NCBI GenBank assembly: GCA_932521025.1
Contig: OW051469.1
Location: 5,716,398-5,780,397 of the forward strand
DNA: 64,000 nucleotides
Source: Oscheius onirici
Taxonomy: Eukaryota; Nematoda; Chromadorea; Rhabditida; Rhabditidae
Reading direction: 5' to 3'
Below the pieces are notes generated by a model. That model had not been told where the DNA came from, searched no databases, and saw only the letters and a list, made by a program, of their open reading frames with translations. Within the stretch, counting starts at the first letter, position 1, and each line of letters opens with the position of its first letter. Position numbers and translations under genes: made by a program. This document shows positions 25,351-37,631 of the stretch, one piece after another.

Positions 25351-25788
25351 CCAGGCTTGTTGATTTCGTGGGCCGCGCCGCAGAATTCAGCGCTTTCAGT
25401 TGGACCGCGCCGCGCCGCACTGAATTCTGGCGGGAAATCACAAAATGCACCAATTTTCTATTTTCAGCTCAGCATGCTCTATTTCGTCACTGTAAACGTC
25501 GGCTTCGTTTTTGTTTCAATTTTTTGCTATTATTTATTCATTTTCGCTTCTCTTGCGAATAAATTACTGCCAGTCGTATTTTTCAAGACTTTCAGTTTCT
25601 CAGAGGGAACAGACAGCCTTGATAGCAAAAAATTGAAACAAAAACGAAGCCGACGTTTACAGTGACGAAAGAGCATGCTGAGCTGAAATTGGAGTGAAAA
25701 TCGAAAATTGGTTCCGGCCAGAATTCAGTGTGGCGCGGCCCAAATGAAAGCGCTGAAAACCGCGGCGCCCCAAAATCAACAAGCCTGG
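25351..25788. mobile_element. Foldback element with long inverted arms
   Basis: Starts CCAGGCTTGTTGATTT and ends AAATCAACAAGCCTGG. Arms stay complementary inward: CAGCTCAGCATGCTC (about 25465) against GAGCATGCTGAGCTG (about 25672), and CGTTTTTGTTTCAATTTTTT against its complement near 25630. The outer arms are GC-rich (GGGCCGCGCCGC). The same AATCAACAAGCCTGG end recurs near 27175, suggesting another remnant. Confidence 0.75.
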
Positions 25789-25990
25789 GCCGGTCCGGTC
25801 CAATTTTTGAATGGCGACGGGCGGACCGGACCTGTCTGATTTTCAAATTGGACCGCGCCGGTCCGGTCTTGGACCGGACCTGTCCGCCCGCCGCCATTAA
25901 AAAATTGGGCCGGTCCGGTTCAATTTTTGAATCGAGGCGGGCGGACCGGACCGCACGGCGTTTCAACAACGTGTACACCTGTTTGAAGGA
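25789..25990. repeat. GC-rich repeats built on GGACCGGTCC/CCGGTCCGGTCC
   Basis: Several imperfect, partly palindromic copies of a unit combining GCCGGTCCGGTCC with CAATTTTTGAATGG and GCGGGCGGACCGGACC. Composition differs sharply from the AT-rich flanks. A related cluster lies at 27770-27890. Transposon-derived origin is inferred. Confidence 0.6.
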
Positions 25991-26083
25991 GACGTAATGC
26001 CGCCCAGCTTCATTATTACAGTATACTACAGTAAACTACAGTAATCGCCTACTGTATTCCTCTGGCGAGCGATTCAAACGTGA

Positions 26084-26515
26084 TTTTTTTTTTCGATAAA
26101 TCGAATTTTTCTAGGTTGTTCTAACCTAGCAAATGATCCTTTTTTTACTCTTTTCTCCTTAATTTCGCGTGATTGAACATAGTGAAGAAGTTGTCAAAGA
26201 GGAAAAACAACTTTGCCTCAAAACCAGCTTTGCCGTTTCCACTGTTTTGAAACGCCGTGGTGTCACGGCGTTTCAAAACAGTGGAAACGGAATGTACACT
26301 TTTTCGCGCCAATTTAAGAAACTACTGGCAATTCAAAATTTCCAGATTTATTATTTTTATTCTGGACTAATATCGCTCGAAAGAATCCATTTTTCGACGT
26401 TTATATATCCTTTTCCTAAACCAGCTTGACGAGAAAAGAGTAAAAAAAAAAGGATCATTTGCTAGGTTATAACAACCTAGAAAAATTCGATTTATCGAAA
26501 AAAAAAAAAAAAAAA
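26084..26515. mobile_element. Foldback/MITE with about 75-bp terminal inverted repeats
   Basis: Left arm (TTTTTTTTTCGATAAATCGA, then TTTTTCTAGGTTGTTCTAAC) is complementary to the right arm (GTTATAACAACCTAG, then AAAAATTCGATTTATCGAAA). Poly(T)/poly(A) runs flank the ends. The interior holds a perfect hairpin listed separately. Confidence 0.75.
26233..26291. repeat. Perfect hairpin with 27-bp arms
   Basis: CCGTTTCCACTGTTTTGAAA followed by CGCCGTG, a GTGT loop, then the exact reverse complement. It lies within the 26084-26515 foldback element. Confidence 0.85.
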
Positions 26516-26517
26516 GT

Positions 26518-26946
26518 TTAAAGCGTGTCTCCGGCTTCGAAAAATCGCTGTGAGACCAATTGCGCTGGTTCCGTCACGATTGCAACGGGTCCCGACACGT
26601 TCTCATCCCAAATATTTTATTTTCGCATTTTCGACGGTTTACACTCGTTTTTTGGGTTCCAAACCATGTTCAATCGATTCGGCACCAAATTTTACATCAG
26701 ATAAGTACATTCCGATAACAAAAATATAGCAGAACTGGAAGGAAAAGGCGAAAACAGTGTTTTTGTTCTATCCTATTTTTTCTTTCCAACCACAATAATT
26801 TTGATGTCGGAATAGACGTAACTAATGTAAAATTTGATGCTGAATCGATTAAACACAGTTTGAAAACGATAAAACGAGTGCAAAGCGTCAAAAATGAAAA
26901 ATAAGCGAGATCGTGACGGGACCAATGCCAATTGGTCCTGCAGCGG
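26518..26946. mobile_element. MITE family copy A
   Basis: Runs from AAAGCGTGTCTCCGGCTTCG to CCAATTGGTCCTGCAGCG. It has inverted symmetry around the middle (TTTACATCAGATAAGTACAT on one side, complementary GTAACTAATGTAAAATTTGA on the other). A second, reverse-oriented copy lies at 46456-46912 inside KANSL3. Confidence 0.8.
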
Positions 26947-26954
26947 TCTTGACA

Positions 26955-27090
26955 TTTTTTTTGTTTCCAAATACGTCCCCCGATTAGATTTAGTTTTGTC
27001 ATCAGAAAAATTGGAAGAAAATCGAAAACTGACGACAAAAATAGAAGAAAATGCGGAATCGGGGGACGTATTTGGAAACAAAAAAAATCA
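26955..27090. mobile_element. Small inverted-repeat element
   Basis: Left arm TTTTTTTTGTTTCCAAATAC followed by GTCCCCCGATT, and right arm AATCGGGGGACGTATTTGGA followed by AACAAAAAAAAT, are perfectly complementary over about 31 bp with a roughly 70-nt loop. It directly abuts MITE copy A. Confidence 0.75.
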
Positions 27091-27980
27091 GAAAAAAATG
27101 CGAAATAAATTTTTTTAGCCCGCCGCAAAGTCCAACCTGGCCGCAGCCCAGACCGCAGCGCAGCGCAACAACCCAGAATCAACAAGCCTGGTGTTTAGGC
27201 CATCCCAACTTTTCAAATGAGCCGAAATGACGCCCAGTCTCTTAAGTACAGTACTTTTCTCTGGCGCGCATTCGAACAATGCTTTATTCGAAAAATCGGA
27301 TCTTCTTATAGGTCCTTGCGAGCTTGCAAATGTGCTATTTTTCGGCATTTTTCTCCCCAATTTTGTGTTATTGAACATTGTATAGAAGCTGTCAAAGACG
27401 AAAATGAGCTTTGCCTCAAAAAATAGCTACAATAAACGTTTTGAAACGTTTATCACATGTAAACCGTCCAAACGCTACGAAAACTGTATTCCAGCGCATG
27501 AGAAACCGAATCTGAAAGCAGACGGATGACAGCCGCAATAAAAACGCTGAGAGTTTGAAAGTTTTCGTCTTCTACATGATTAGAAGGCTCTAATATGGGT
27601 TTGTGTTCATTCTTTGTATCTCATCCGCTCAACACTCTTTTTCTAAGGATAGAGTCCTTTAAAATGCCAAAAAGATGAAAATAGGGGTCATTCTGAAGCC
27701 TTGAAAAAAATAAAAATATTCAAGTTTTGAATTCCCGCCCAAACACCCTAATTGGGCGCGACCAAAAACCGGACCGGACCGGCGCGGTCCAATTTGAAAA
27801 TCGGACCGGTCCGGTCCGCTCGTCGCGATTCAAAAATTGGACTGGACCGGTCCATTTTGAAAAACGGACCGGTCCGGTCCAGCGCACATGCTTGCCGGTA
27901 AATGTTTGAACTTGTCCCGTGTAAACGTGGACTAAAGCAAAAACTGGAACAATCAAAAGCAAAGAAAGAAAATCTTTTCA
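27091..27980. other. Repeat-derived intergenic DNA upstream of the TMEM42 cluster
   Basis: Contains a remnant of the AATCAACAAGCCTGG element end near 27175 and a GGACCGGTCC repeat cluster at 27770-27890. No coding signal is seen. The promoter of the downstream block probably lies after 27890. Confidence 0.5.
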
Positions 27981-28427
27981 ATGGCACAAGAAACGTTCTT
28001 CGCTATAGCTGCAGGATTTTTCGGAGCTCTGGGAGCCCTCTCATCCAAATTCGCCTTTGGAAAACTGTCCTACATCGACGATGCAGAGGTGAGGGTCAAA
28101 TTCATCTACAATCAACATAATTTCAGCTGTTTCTCCTTACCTTGAACATCTTCATTCTGGCCAACATTTTCATGTGGTGGTCGTTCACTAAGTCGCTTTC
28201 AACAGCACAAAATACGATGCAGCCACTTATTTTCAATATGGGTACGAACTTCGTTCTAACGGTAACTTTGCATTTAAATATATCAACAAAAAAAGGATTT
28301 ATAGGGCGTGATTGGGACTTTCATCTTTCACGAAGCTCACAACTGGCTCTGGTGGTCCGGCTTGATGTGCGTTATTACGGGATTGGCTGTAATTTTGTCT
28401 ACGGACGCAAAACCTAAGCAGGAATAA
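27981..28427 (+). CDS. TMEM42: TMEM42-family four-helix membrane protein
   Basis: Three exons (27981-28088, 28127-28261, 28305-28427) encode 121 residues. The N-terminal helix has the family signature FGALGALSSKFAFGK (human FGALAAASAKLAFG). Further helices are LFLLTLNIFILANIFMWWSF, MQPLIFNMGTNFVLTGVIGT and WLWWSGLMCVITGLAVILS, matching the human order including the LWW-G pattern. TMEM42 resembles half of an EamA/DMT-type transporter and its function is unknown. The polyadenylation signal GAATAAATG overlaps the stop codon. It is first in a run of four same-strand genes and could be the head of an operon, though its 332-nt gap to SF3A3 is wider than the others. Confidence 0.82.
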
Positions 28428-28758
28428 ATGATTTTTAATCAAAAGTCTTGTCGTTTCCAGCATGGATAGATTGTGAGGAAAGAAAATTTAAAGAGAAAAA
28501 AATAGAGAAAATTGCAGGAGTGGGACTCCAGCTGGTCCAGCGAAATCGCCAGTTCCCGCTAAATGTTTCGCGCCCATTTCGATTTCAGGGAACGGTATCA
28601 GAGACGTCCAGTTGAAAATGCATACGCAGTGCGTACCAAATTCGATTCAGTGACCGACCGACAACTCTTGCATTTTTTTTCTCTCAAATTGTGATATGTA
28701 TTTAATTTCACCAACTTTATCTTCAAAACAATCAAAATGTGCCAAATTGCAGGCAGCA

Positions 28759-30607
28759 ATGGACTCCGTAATTGAAACTCAAAGAAAACTACATGAGGAG
28801 AGGGAGCGCCTTATTGATACCATCGTCAAAGAGGTTCGTTTCGAAATTGATTTTTTAAGCGTACTGGAGTCCATTTGATACGTTTATTAATCAATATGTG
28901 TTTAGATAATCTCAGAGAAGCGGACTCACAAGGGTAAAATCAACTCGGAACGGCGAGTTAAGCTGCTAATTGATGTAGGTTATAATTTTTTGACCAAGAC
29001 AGTTTATTCTCGTTGTAGAGATATCACAGCTGTACCAGCCAGCTAGAAAAGATCTATCGCGACGAGGATAGAAGCAGAGAGCATGAATTGGAGGCCATTG
29101 CCGGTCCGAACGAGTTTGCCGAGTATTACAGCAGACTGAAGCTGCTACGCGAAGCTCATAGAAGAAATCCGGACGAGGTTCTTCTTTCTTTCTGACTAAA
29201 AAAAGTTCTTTTTAAACTGCCGAGCCGCTTTCACTAGAATTCCAAACCATGCAAAAGGAAATGGAGAATCCGGATCGCATTGAGCGTGATATTGTCAACT
29301 TTACGGACGAAGAGGGCTACGGACGTTTCCTCGATCTCCACACCCTATACAACGAGTATGTCAACCTGAAAAATATCAAGGTTTGATCCAAAATGTAGAT
29401 GTTTTCAACTGTTTGTTCAGAGAGTCGACTATATTACCTACATCGGTCAGATGGACAAGTTTGCCGATATTGCACGTAATACGACGAAGAAGACTGGAGC
29501 GTACAAGGACTATTTGACTCATCTGAAGGAATATCTCGTTAATTTTATGGAGAGAACTCGGCCAATGTTCGATTTGGAAAAGGAATTTATCAAGGTAGCC
29601 ATTCATTCAACACTGTACAGTCTGATTGCAGAGTAATGTTCAAGTCAACAGAGGTCTTGACGACGGATCTCTTGCCGGGTGGAGCTTGGACAAAGCCGCC
29701 GGAGCCCAGCCGACTGAAATTGATCTTTCTCCGTATCACAGTGCTCAAGATCTCGAGGCGCTCGGATTGGAGCGACTGAAAGGAGCGCTGATGGCATTGA
29801 ATCTGAAATGTGGCGGCACTTTGCAACAAAGAGCGGAGAGACTTTTTGCCACGAAAGGAGCTAAACCGTCCGAGTTGAGTAATTCGGATTTGGCGAAGAA
29901 GAACGACGAGAAAGAGAAGGAGAATCAGAGAGTCAAGACGCTGGCTCAGTTGGAAGGACAAATTCAAATGTTTGATTGAATTGTGTTCCTTCAAAACTTG
30001 CATTTCAGACTGTGTAATGTGTTGTCAGCTGAACGGGACGCTACCAAAGAGAATGTTGAACGCAAGCAGGCCCGTCGCGCCGGAGAATACGAGGAATCCG
30101 ACGACGAGCCGGAAGTCGTCAGTGACTACGAAGAAGACGACACTGTCCCATACAATCCGAAAAATTTGCCTCTTGGTTGGGATGGCAAGCCAATTCCCTA
30201 CTGGCTTTACAAGCTGCACGGTCTCAATATTTCGTACTCTTGCGAAATTTGTGGAAATCAGACATACAAGGGCCCGAAGGCCTTCCAAAAGCATTTCACG
30301 GTAGTTCTTTACATCATTTTTCACTAAACGTGAGATTGCAGGAATGGCGTCATTCTCACGGTATGCGCTGTCTCGGAATCCCCAATACCGCACATTTTGC
30401 CAACATAACGAACATCAAGGACGCTCTCGACCTCTGGAACAAGATTAAGATCGAAAGAGTTTGTTTTCTTCTGAATATCAAACTGATTTGTGTATCTAGG
30501 AACGTCTGAAGTGGAACGCCGACGTGGACGAAGAGTACGAAGACTCCCAGGGCAACGTCGTCAACCGTCGTATGTACGAAGATCTCAAGAGACAGGGCCT
30601 CCTGTAA
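28759..30607 (+). CDS. SF3A3: Splicing factor 3A subunit 3 (SF3a60/Prp9)
   Basis: Component of the SF3a complex of U2 snRNP, needed for prespliceosome assembly in the nucleus. Nine exons (28759-28833, 28906-28974, 29019-29177, 29225-29380, 29421-29594, 29632-29969, 30009-30300, 30342-30458, 30500-30607) give 495 residues, close to human (501). Conserved landmarks: [40 protein letters not shown] (SAP-like), [20 protein letters not shown], the matrin-type C2H2 finger ([20 protein letters not shown], then [19 protein letters not shown]) and the C-terminus [13 protein letters not shown] 28759 lies 7 nt after an ATTGCAG acceptor. The acceptor of exon 4 (CTGCCGAG) is weak but phase requires it. Confidence 0.95.
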
Positions 30608-30761
30608 ACCTATTTGTTATCCTCCCCATCCAATCAATATTCTGTTAATTTGATCTTTGACAAGTAGTAAACTTATTCCACAGATTCTTTCTTTTCTAGT
30701 CATTGTCCTGTACTAACGCTACTGATTGAAGTTCATTGATTAATCATAAACCCTTCCAGAT

Positions 30762-31634
30762 ATGTCCCTTCTCAAGGACTGCCAGGAACACTTCCAAACG
30801 GATGATCTGTACGGGGTTCTCCGGGTGGCAACGACGGCCACGGCTGCTGGAGGTTCTTTTCTTCATTTTAAACAAATTGATCGAGAAAGTTCAGTGAAAA
30901 AAGCGTACTACAAGATGTCGATGATCTACCATCCAGACAAGGCGGGAGAAGACGAATCGGCCAAGCAGATGGCGACTGTTCGCTTCCAGCTCGTCGCGAA
31001 GGTCTACTCCATTCTTTCGGACCAAGAAAAGAGGAAGATTTACGACGAAACTGGTACCTTTTCATTGTTTTCCTCTCTATTAAATAAATAGGAGCAATAG
31101 ACGAGGAGAATGTGCTTTCGGACGATGACAGTGTAAATTTGTGGAGGACGGTCTTCAAGAAAGTCACGAAGAAGGATATCGAGAATTTCTTCGCCAAATA
31201 CAAGGGATCCGAGGAGGAAGAACAAGATATTGCGGCAGCTTACGAGAAATGTGACGGCGATATGAATCGAATGCTCGAGTACATCAGCCTCGGTTCTTCT
31301 GACGAGGAGACTCGTGTCAAGGTTCTTTTTTCCTTCCATTTTTACAGCGAAAATAATTCAGGAAATTGTGGATGGTTTGATCGAGAAAGGCAGTCTGAAA
31401 GCGACGAAAATGTACAAATCTTCGACGGGAAAGACTCAGATGGCGAAACGTGCTCGACAAGCTACTAAGGAGGCAAAAGAAGCCGACGAAGCTTTGAAGG
31501 AAATCGAAAAGAGGGAAGGAACAAGCGATCTGGAGGCCTTGATCTTGAAGAGACAGGCTGGTCGTGGCGGAGACAATTTTCTCGACAATCTGGCTGCAAA
31601 ATACGCTCCAAAGCCGAAGAAATCCAAGAAATGA
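30762..31634 (+). CDS. dnj-23: DnaJ homolog subfamily C member 9 (histone co-chaperone)
   Basis: J-domain protein that recruits HSP70 and also binds H3-H4 in vertebrates. J domain at the N-terminus with YHPDKAG (HPD motif) and FQLVAKVYSILSDQEKR. The DNAJC9-specific region follows (WRTVFKKVTKKDIENFF, YKGSEEEEQDIAAAYEKCDG) and then a basic coiled-coil tail ending KPKKSKK. ATG 30762 lies 2 nt after the acceptor CCCTTCCAG, and the SF3A3 stop is only 155 nt upstream, so SL2-type processing is likely. A 33-nt intron (GTTCTTTTC...ATCGAG, about 30855-30887) is inferred because the human family has no counterpart of those 11 residues; being a multiple of three, its retention would not break the frame. 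Confidence 0.92.
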
Positions 31635-31824
31635 TCTCATTTACGTGTAAACATTCCGATCTTGTAAATATTGAGGCCCATTTGTCCTTTTTCCACAATG
31701 AATCTGTTCATGACGGACTTGTTATATCTCGCACGATTTTGACGTAACTTTACGTATTTCTCTGGTCTCACTTTTCAAGTATATTATTGTTTCCTTTATA
31801 TTCCCAATAAAACTCGTTTTCAGA

Positions 31825-33020
<1,196 letters not shown>

Positions 33021-34001
33021 ATATTTTTGAACTTGTTGTTGTTGAATGTTGTTACAAATAAAGCCATCAGATAGCGAATGTTCTTGCTAAAACACCGTAG
33101 TTTTTAGATACTGTTGCTATCTAGACGCGCCAAAACAGGAGTTTGAAACTTTTCTGGCCGGCCGGATTTTTATTTTCTTTCTCCAAGTTCCTCTCATTCC
33201 AGCTGCATTTTCGACTTTTTTTCGAAAGCGGTTACATCGTTGTATCGAGGTTTCGTGCCTGTTTCACAACTTTTCGCTTTTTCTATACATTTAGGCATAT
33301 CGTGCTGGCACTATGATGTTGATTTATTGCAAAGTATTCCTTCAGTCGAACTGAATTCACCTGGCAAATTATTCACGGGTCTTTACTCTCTTTCACCGCA
33401 TTTTTGTGTAGACGTTAGTACAGTAACCTCGAAGCTTCAAAATCCTTTTCTCACCACTTTCCTTTTCTAGATCGTTCAGCATTTGCCAGTCTCTTTGTGC
33501 TTGTTTGATCGATTAAAATAAGCCAGAGTTCTATCAAAATATAGAAAAAAAGTTGATAGAAAAAACTCCCTTTGTCGTTCTTTTCAGTTCCCGGGCATTT
33601 CTACCCAAACTATTTTGTCTTCTACTCGTTAGAAACTTCGTTTGCAAAAAAACGTAAAATTCGCCCTCAATTGTTTGTGGTAAAATCGACTTTACAAAGT
33701 GCTTCAGTTTTTTTTGCTTCAGAAATTTCTGGTCATGACGCCGCACTGTTCCTGTTCGTATTTCCCTATTATCTTTTACCGGATCTTAGCAATTGCAACA
33801 CATTTACTATTATCTTTTTGTTTTTCCATTCTTCTTTTTTATACCATGCTCTCATCTCTTCATGTACGTTGATCCGGGTCTGCAAGACACCCCGGCTGTT
33901 CTCAGCCCAGTTGGCGTACATGTTTCTCTTTTTTTGCATTAACCTTGGTTTTCAGCTTTCAAATACGATCTTAAAGCTTTCAAACTATCTCAGCACTAAA
34001 A
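33021..34001. other. Intergenic region, DIMT1 3' UTR and CMTR1 promoter
   Basis: An AATAAA at about 33057 probably ends the upstream operon. The rest is T-rich without a recognised gene, repeat or RNA. Confidence 0.5.
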
Positions 34002-37000
34002 ATGTTCAGAACATCAGTAAGTTCTTATATTTAGATCGCTTAGCACTAACAATTGCAGGATTCTGACGAAGATGCTTCAGAGCAGAGCGGCGGCTATTCT
34101 CACAGCCAGCGAATGAATATAATCGCGAATCAGAGAAGAGCAGAGATGAAGGAAACCTATGACGAAGAAATGGAGACTTTTCCGGTTAGTTTCAAGTCTT
34201 TTCCCTTTCCTCAATCTTATTTTCTACAGATTAAACGCCCTCGACCTGCGAGCGATAGCTCCGATTCTGACTCAGATGTCGATGACGATAATAACGTCGT
34301 GAACAACAACGAGGCTCCGGCCGATGACGACTACGAGCCGAGCGAGAAGAAGTCCAAAGGAATGTCAGTAGCCGAAAGAATGATGGCTAAGATGGGTCAC
34401 AAACAAGGAGAAGGTCTCGGAAAAGAAGGAAAAGGTACTTTTTAAATGTCTTTGTATAACAAGATGGTCAATAAAGGTCGTGTTGAGCCCGTCGGCCTGT
34501 CTACCCAGCGAGGACGTGTCGGTCTCGGTCACGATGCCGGAAAGGTCTTTTCGAGAACGACCGAGGAGGAATGGGACGAGGCACAAGAGGAAAAGTCCGT
34601 TACTGAAGAGGTCCTTTGGCTCCAGAAATGCAACGATCACGACAGAAAGACGGCCGCTACCGAATGTGAAGATGACGGTTGGATGGAAACCGGCCCGACC
34701 AAGAAGAGAATAGACGATGAGTCGGAATTCTGCTCCCAGGAGCGACTTGAGGGAATGCTCAAGGCTAAAGACGTAAGTTATAACATTTTTTTTTCGTACA
34801 AATTTCAAAATTTGAGGTGTTTGATCATCTGTCAGATCGTGATCTACGTGAAGCCCGTACCCGTGCCAATCCATATGAGACCATCGGTGGAGCCTTCTTC
34901 CAAAACCGAGCTGCCATGAAAGCCGCCAACTTGGACAAGGTTTTCCACTGGCTCTTCAGCGGCGAAGATAGAAAAAATCTCCAGGTTTGTCATTCTTTTC
35001 CTTCCTTTCTTTCACTATTGATTTTCAGGCCAAAAATCCAGTCAATCTCAAACAAAATGGCATCAACACTGATCGTCTCAAGGAGCTCTTCTACTTTGCC
35101 GATGTCTGTGCCGGTCCTGGCGGCTTTTCCGAGTACATGCTCTGGAGAAAGGGCTTTTTCAATACCAAAGGATTCGGTTTCACCCTGGCTGGTAGGATTT
35201 TTTGTCGTTTTATAAACTATCAACATGAAATTTCAGGCAGAGATGACTTCAAGCTGGAAAAGTTCAATGCCTCCTCGCCGCACTTTTTCGAAGCCTTTTA
35301 CGGAAAGCACAATGATGGCGATGTAATGAATCCGGAGAACATTGACTCTCTTGAAGACTTCATTATGAAAGGAACAGACGGTCTCGGAGTCCATCTGATG
35401 ATGGCCGACGGCGGATTCAGTGTCGAAGGACAGGAGAACATACAGGAAATTCTCTCGAAGAGACTCTATCTCTGTCAACTTCTCGTCTCTCTCTGTATTG
35501 TTCGCGAAGGCGGAAACTTCTTCTGCAAGCTTTTCGACATATTCACCCCATTCAGGTTCTTTTATCTTTATTTTTAGTCTAACAAGCTAATTCAGTGTCG
35601 GCCTCGTCTACCTCATGTACGTCTGCTTTGACGAGATCTGTCTTCACAAGCCACACACGAGTCGACCGGCCAACTCGGAACGCTATATCATTTGTAAGGG
35701 CCTCAGAAGAGAATACTCCAATCGTGTCAAAAGCTACCTCAAACGGTATATTTTCTTCTTCTTTTGCTTATAAAATATTCAATATTTAGAGTAAACCAGA
35801 AGCTGGACAGTCTGAAAAAGGCCGGTAGAGAGGAGGAGACCGACATTGTGTCCATAGTTCCGTTGGATGTTATCAAAGAAAACGATGAGTTCTACAATTA
35901 CATCGTCGTCCACAACGAAAAGTATTTTTTTTAAATTTAATTTCACTAAAAAACATTCAGATTGGCTCTTCGTCAAGAGGTCTATCTCAACAAATATCGC
36001 AGCTTTGCTCGCAATCAGAGTCAGATCGACAAAGATCAAGGAGATCTCCGCGACAAGTGTCTTAAATACTGGGAAGTTCCGGACAAGGCTCGTCCTCGTT
36101 TCGATGATCTCAATAGACAGAATCTCAATGCCATGAGCACCGTTGGAGCCTATTATACTGCCAGAGTGAGTGTTTCTATTTTTTTCTCTCTATAAACAAT
36201 TTCAGGTGATCGGAGACTCAGATCTTTTGATGAAGGTGCCGCCATTCCAGTTGGGTCTATTAGCGAATCCGGGAGACAAACAGCTCAAATATGCCGAATA
36301 TGGCTGTACACTGCTGACGGAACGAACGCCTTCACAACCCAAGATCCTTGTATCCTCCGGTGTAAGTTTCCCACATTTCAGTCCATTTAAGCTCAAAATT
36401 TCAGAACAATGCCTACGTTTTCGACCGCGATTGGTGTACTTTCGACAACACACAGATGCGTATTCCGGACAAGACTATACTGCTCGTTGAATTGACTCAA
36501 CACTATCGTCTTGATGGCAACAAACTCGTCGGCGAGAAGAAAATTGTCAGAATTATCGACGCAGCCGTTCTTCATGGTGACGACGTGACCAAACTGTCCT
36601 ATTCGAATCGTCTCAAGGCTGCCGAAAAGTTCTGCAAAGCGCTTCACAGGGTATTTTGTTCCTATTTCCGTATTAATTGTTTTTTAAGGTTGTACGTACG
36701 GTGAAAGTAACACAAGTGAGACGAGATCAGCAGAATCGCGGCAAGTCGAGAGGTCCTCCCGATCGAATCACTCGCGAATTCGAGCCAATGGAACTCGTCG
36801 TAGCCAAATCCTTTTCTCCAGCCGATCTCTACCAGATGAAAGACGGTTTCCGACAAACCCGAGACAAAGGAGTCGAACATCTAATCTACGAGGAAAACGG
36901 CCATCTTCTGTCGGTTACTGGAGTCCGTTTCGCCAAATTGATCAAAGGTTTACTTTCCTTCTCGCTTTTTTAAAGGAAAAAAAAAACAAAAAGTCTCAGG

Positions 37001-37631
37001 ACACGTAAAGTTATCACCAGTTGTTTGTCTGAAGACCGTCGTGTAAATCTCTTCATTGACTGCGACCGGGATTCGAACCCGCGTCGCTCGCGTACCACTC
37101 AAACACTTTCGCAGTCCGCCATCAGGCAACAGTGGGAGCAGCTAGATTCTTGAACTCTAGAGGGTCAGCGCGCGCATTCTTTTTGAAGTAACATTAAATA
37201 ATAGACGTTGATTGGTTTATAATAAAAACTTTTCCAGATCCCTGGGGAATAGGATGGTCACGCAGCAAACATGCTAACTTTGCCTTCCAACCAAATCATC
37301 AGTCCATTTTCGAACAGGACTTTGAAAAGTAAGATTTTCCGTTTTTTTTTAATTAAACAATTTATTTCAGAAACGAGTGCATTGCCCCATTCTGGGAAGT
37401 TGCCTTCATGAGACGTCGTCCAGATGGAATCCGCTCTCTTCAGTACATTTGGAGATGGGATCAGAGCTGTGAGTTTCTTTAAACTTTGCCAAACTAACTC
37501 TTCTAACTCCAGTGAATGACGACTACGGACCGAGAGTCATCCTCACGCAGCCATCGCACAAAAGTGGACCTACTCTTCAAGAGCTCCAGAATATCATCAC
37601 GGAAACCCGTAAGCGAGCTGGTGCCGTCTAA
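34002..37631 (+). CDS. CMTR1: Cap-specific mRNA (nucleoside-2'-O-)-methyltransferase 1 (CMTR1/FTSJD2)
   Basis: Nuclear enzyme that methylates the 2'-O of the first transcribed nucleotide (cap1). Short first exon MFRTS (34002-34016), then an acidic Ser/Asp-rich N-terminus and a G-patch ([19 protein letters not shown], continuing GLG). The RrmJ/FtsJ methyltransferase domain has an N-terminal catalytic Lys region ([14 protein letters not shown]), SAM motif [18 protein letters not shown], catalytic Asp in LMMADGGFS, Lys in [15 protein letters not shown] and Glu in [14 protein letters not shown], consistent with the K-D-K-E tetrad. The C-terminal guanylyltransferase-like region ([14 protein letters not shown]) ends with a WW-like segment and stop TAA 37629-37631. 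At least a dozen small introns; the one at 36948-37237 (290 nt) is unusually large and holds a tRNA-like sequence on the other strand. Confidence 0.94.
37058..37116 (-). ncRNA. tRNA-like sequence lacking an anticodon arm
   Basis: On the minus strand, GACTGCG and CGCAGTC form a perfect 7-bp acceptor stem 59 nt apart. A D-arm-like GTGT/ACGC stem encloses TTGAGTGGT (A box), and a T arm carries a perfect B box (GGTTCGAATCC). Only about 7 nt separate the D and T arms, so there is no anticodon arm and it cannot be a normal tRNA. It sits in a CMTR1 intron. The downstream sequence resembles that after the B box of the SINE at 10.7 kb and ends in a T-rich run near 36970-36990 suitable for pol III termination. 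Possible origins are a tRNA pseudogene, a SINE head or a pol III transcript. Confidence 0.5.

Noticed and set aside
37058-37116. Functional tRNA gene
   Set aside because: Acceptor and T arms are good but there is no anticodon arm and the length is 59 nt, so it is listed only as tRNA-like.
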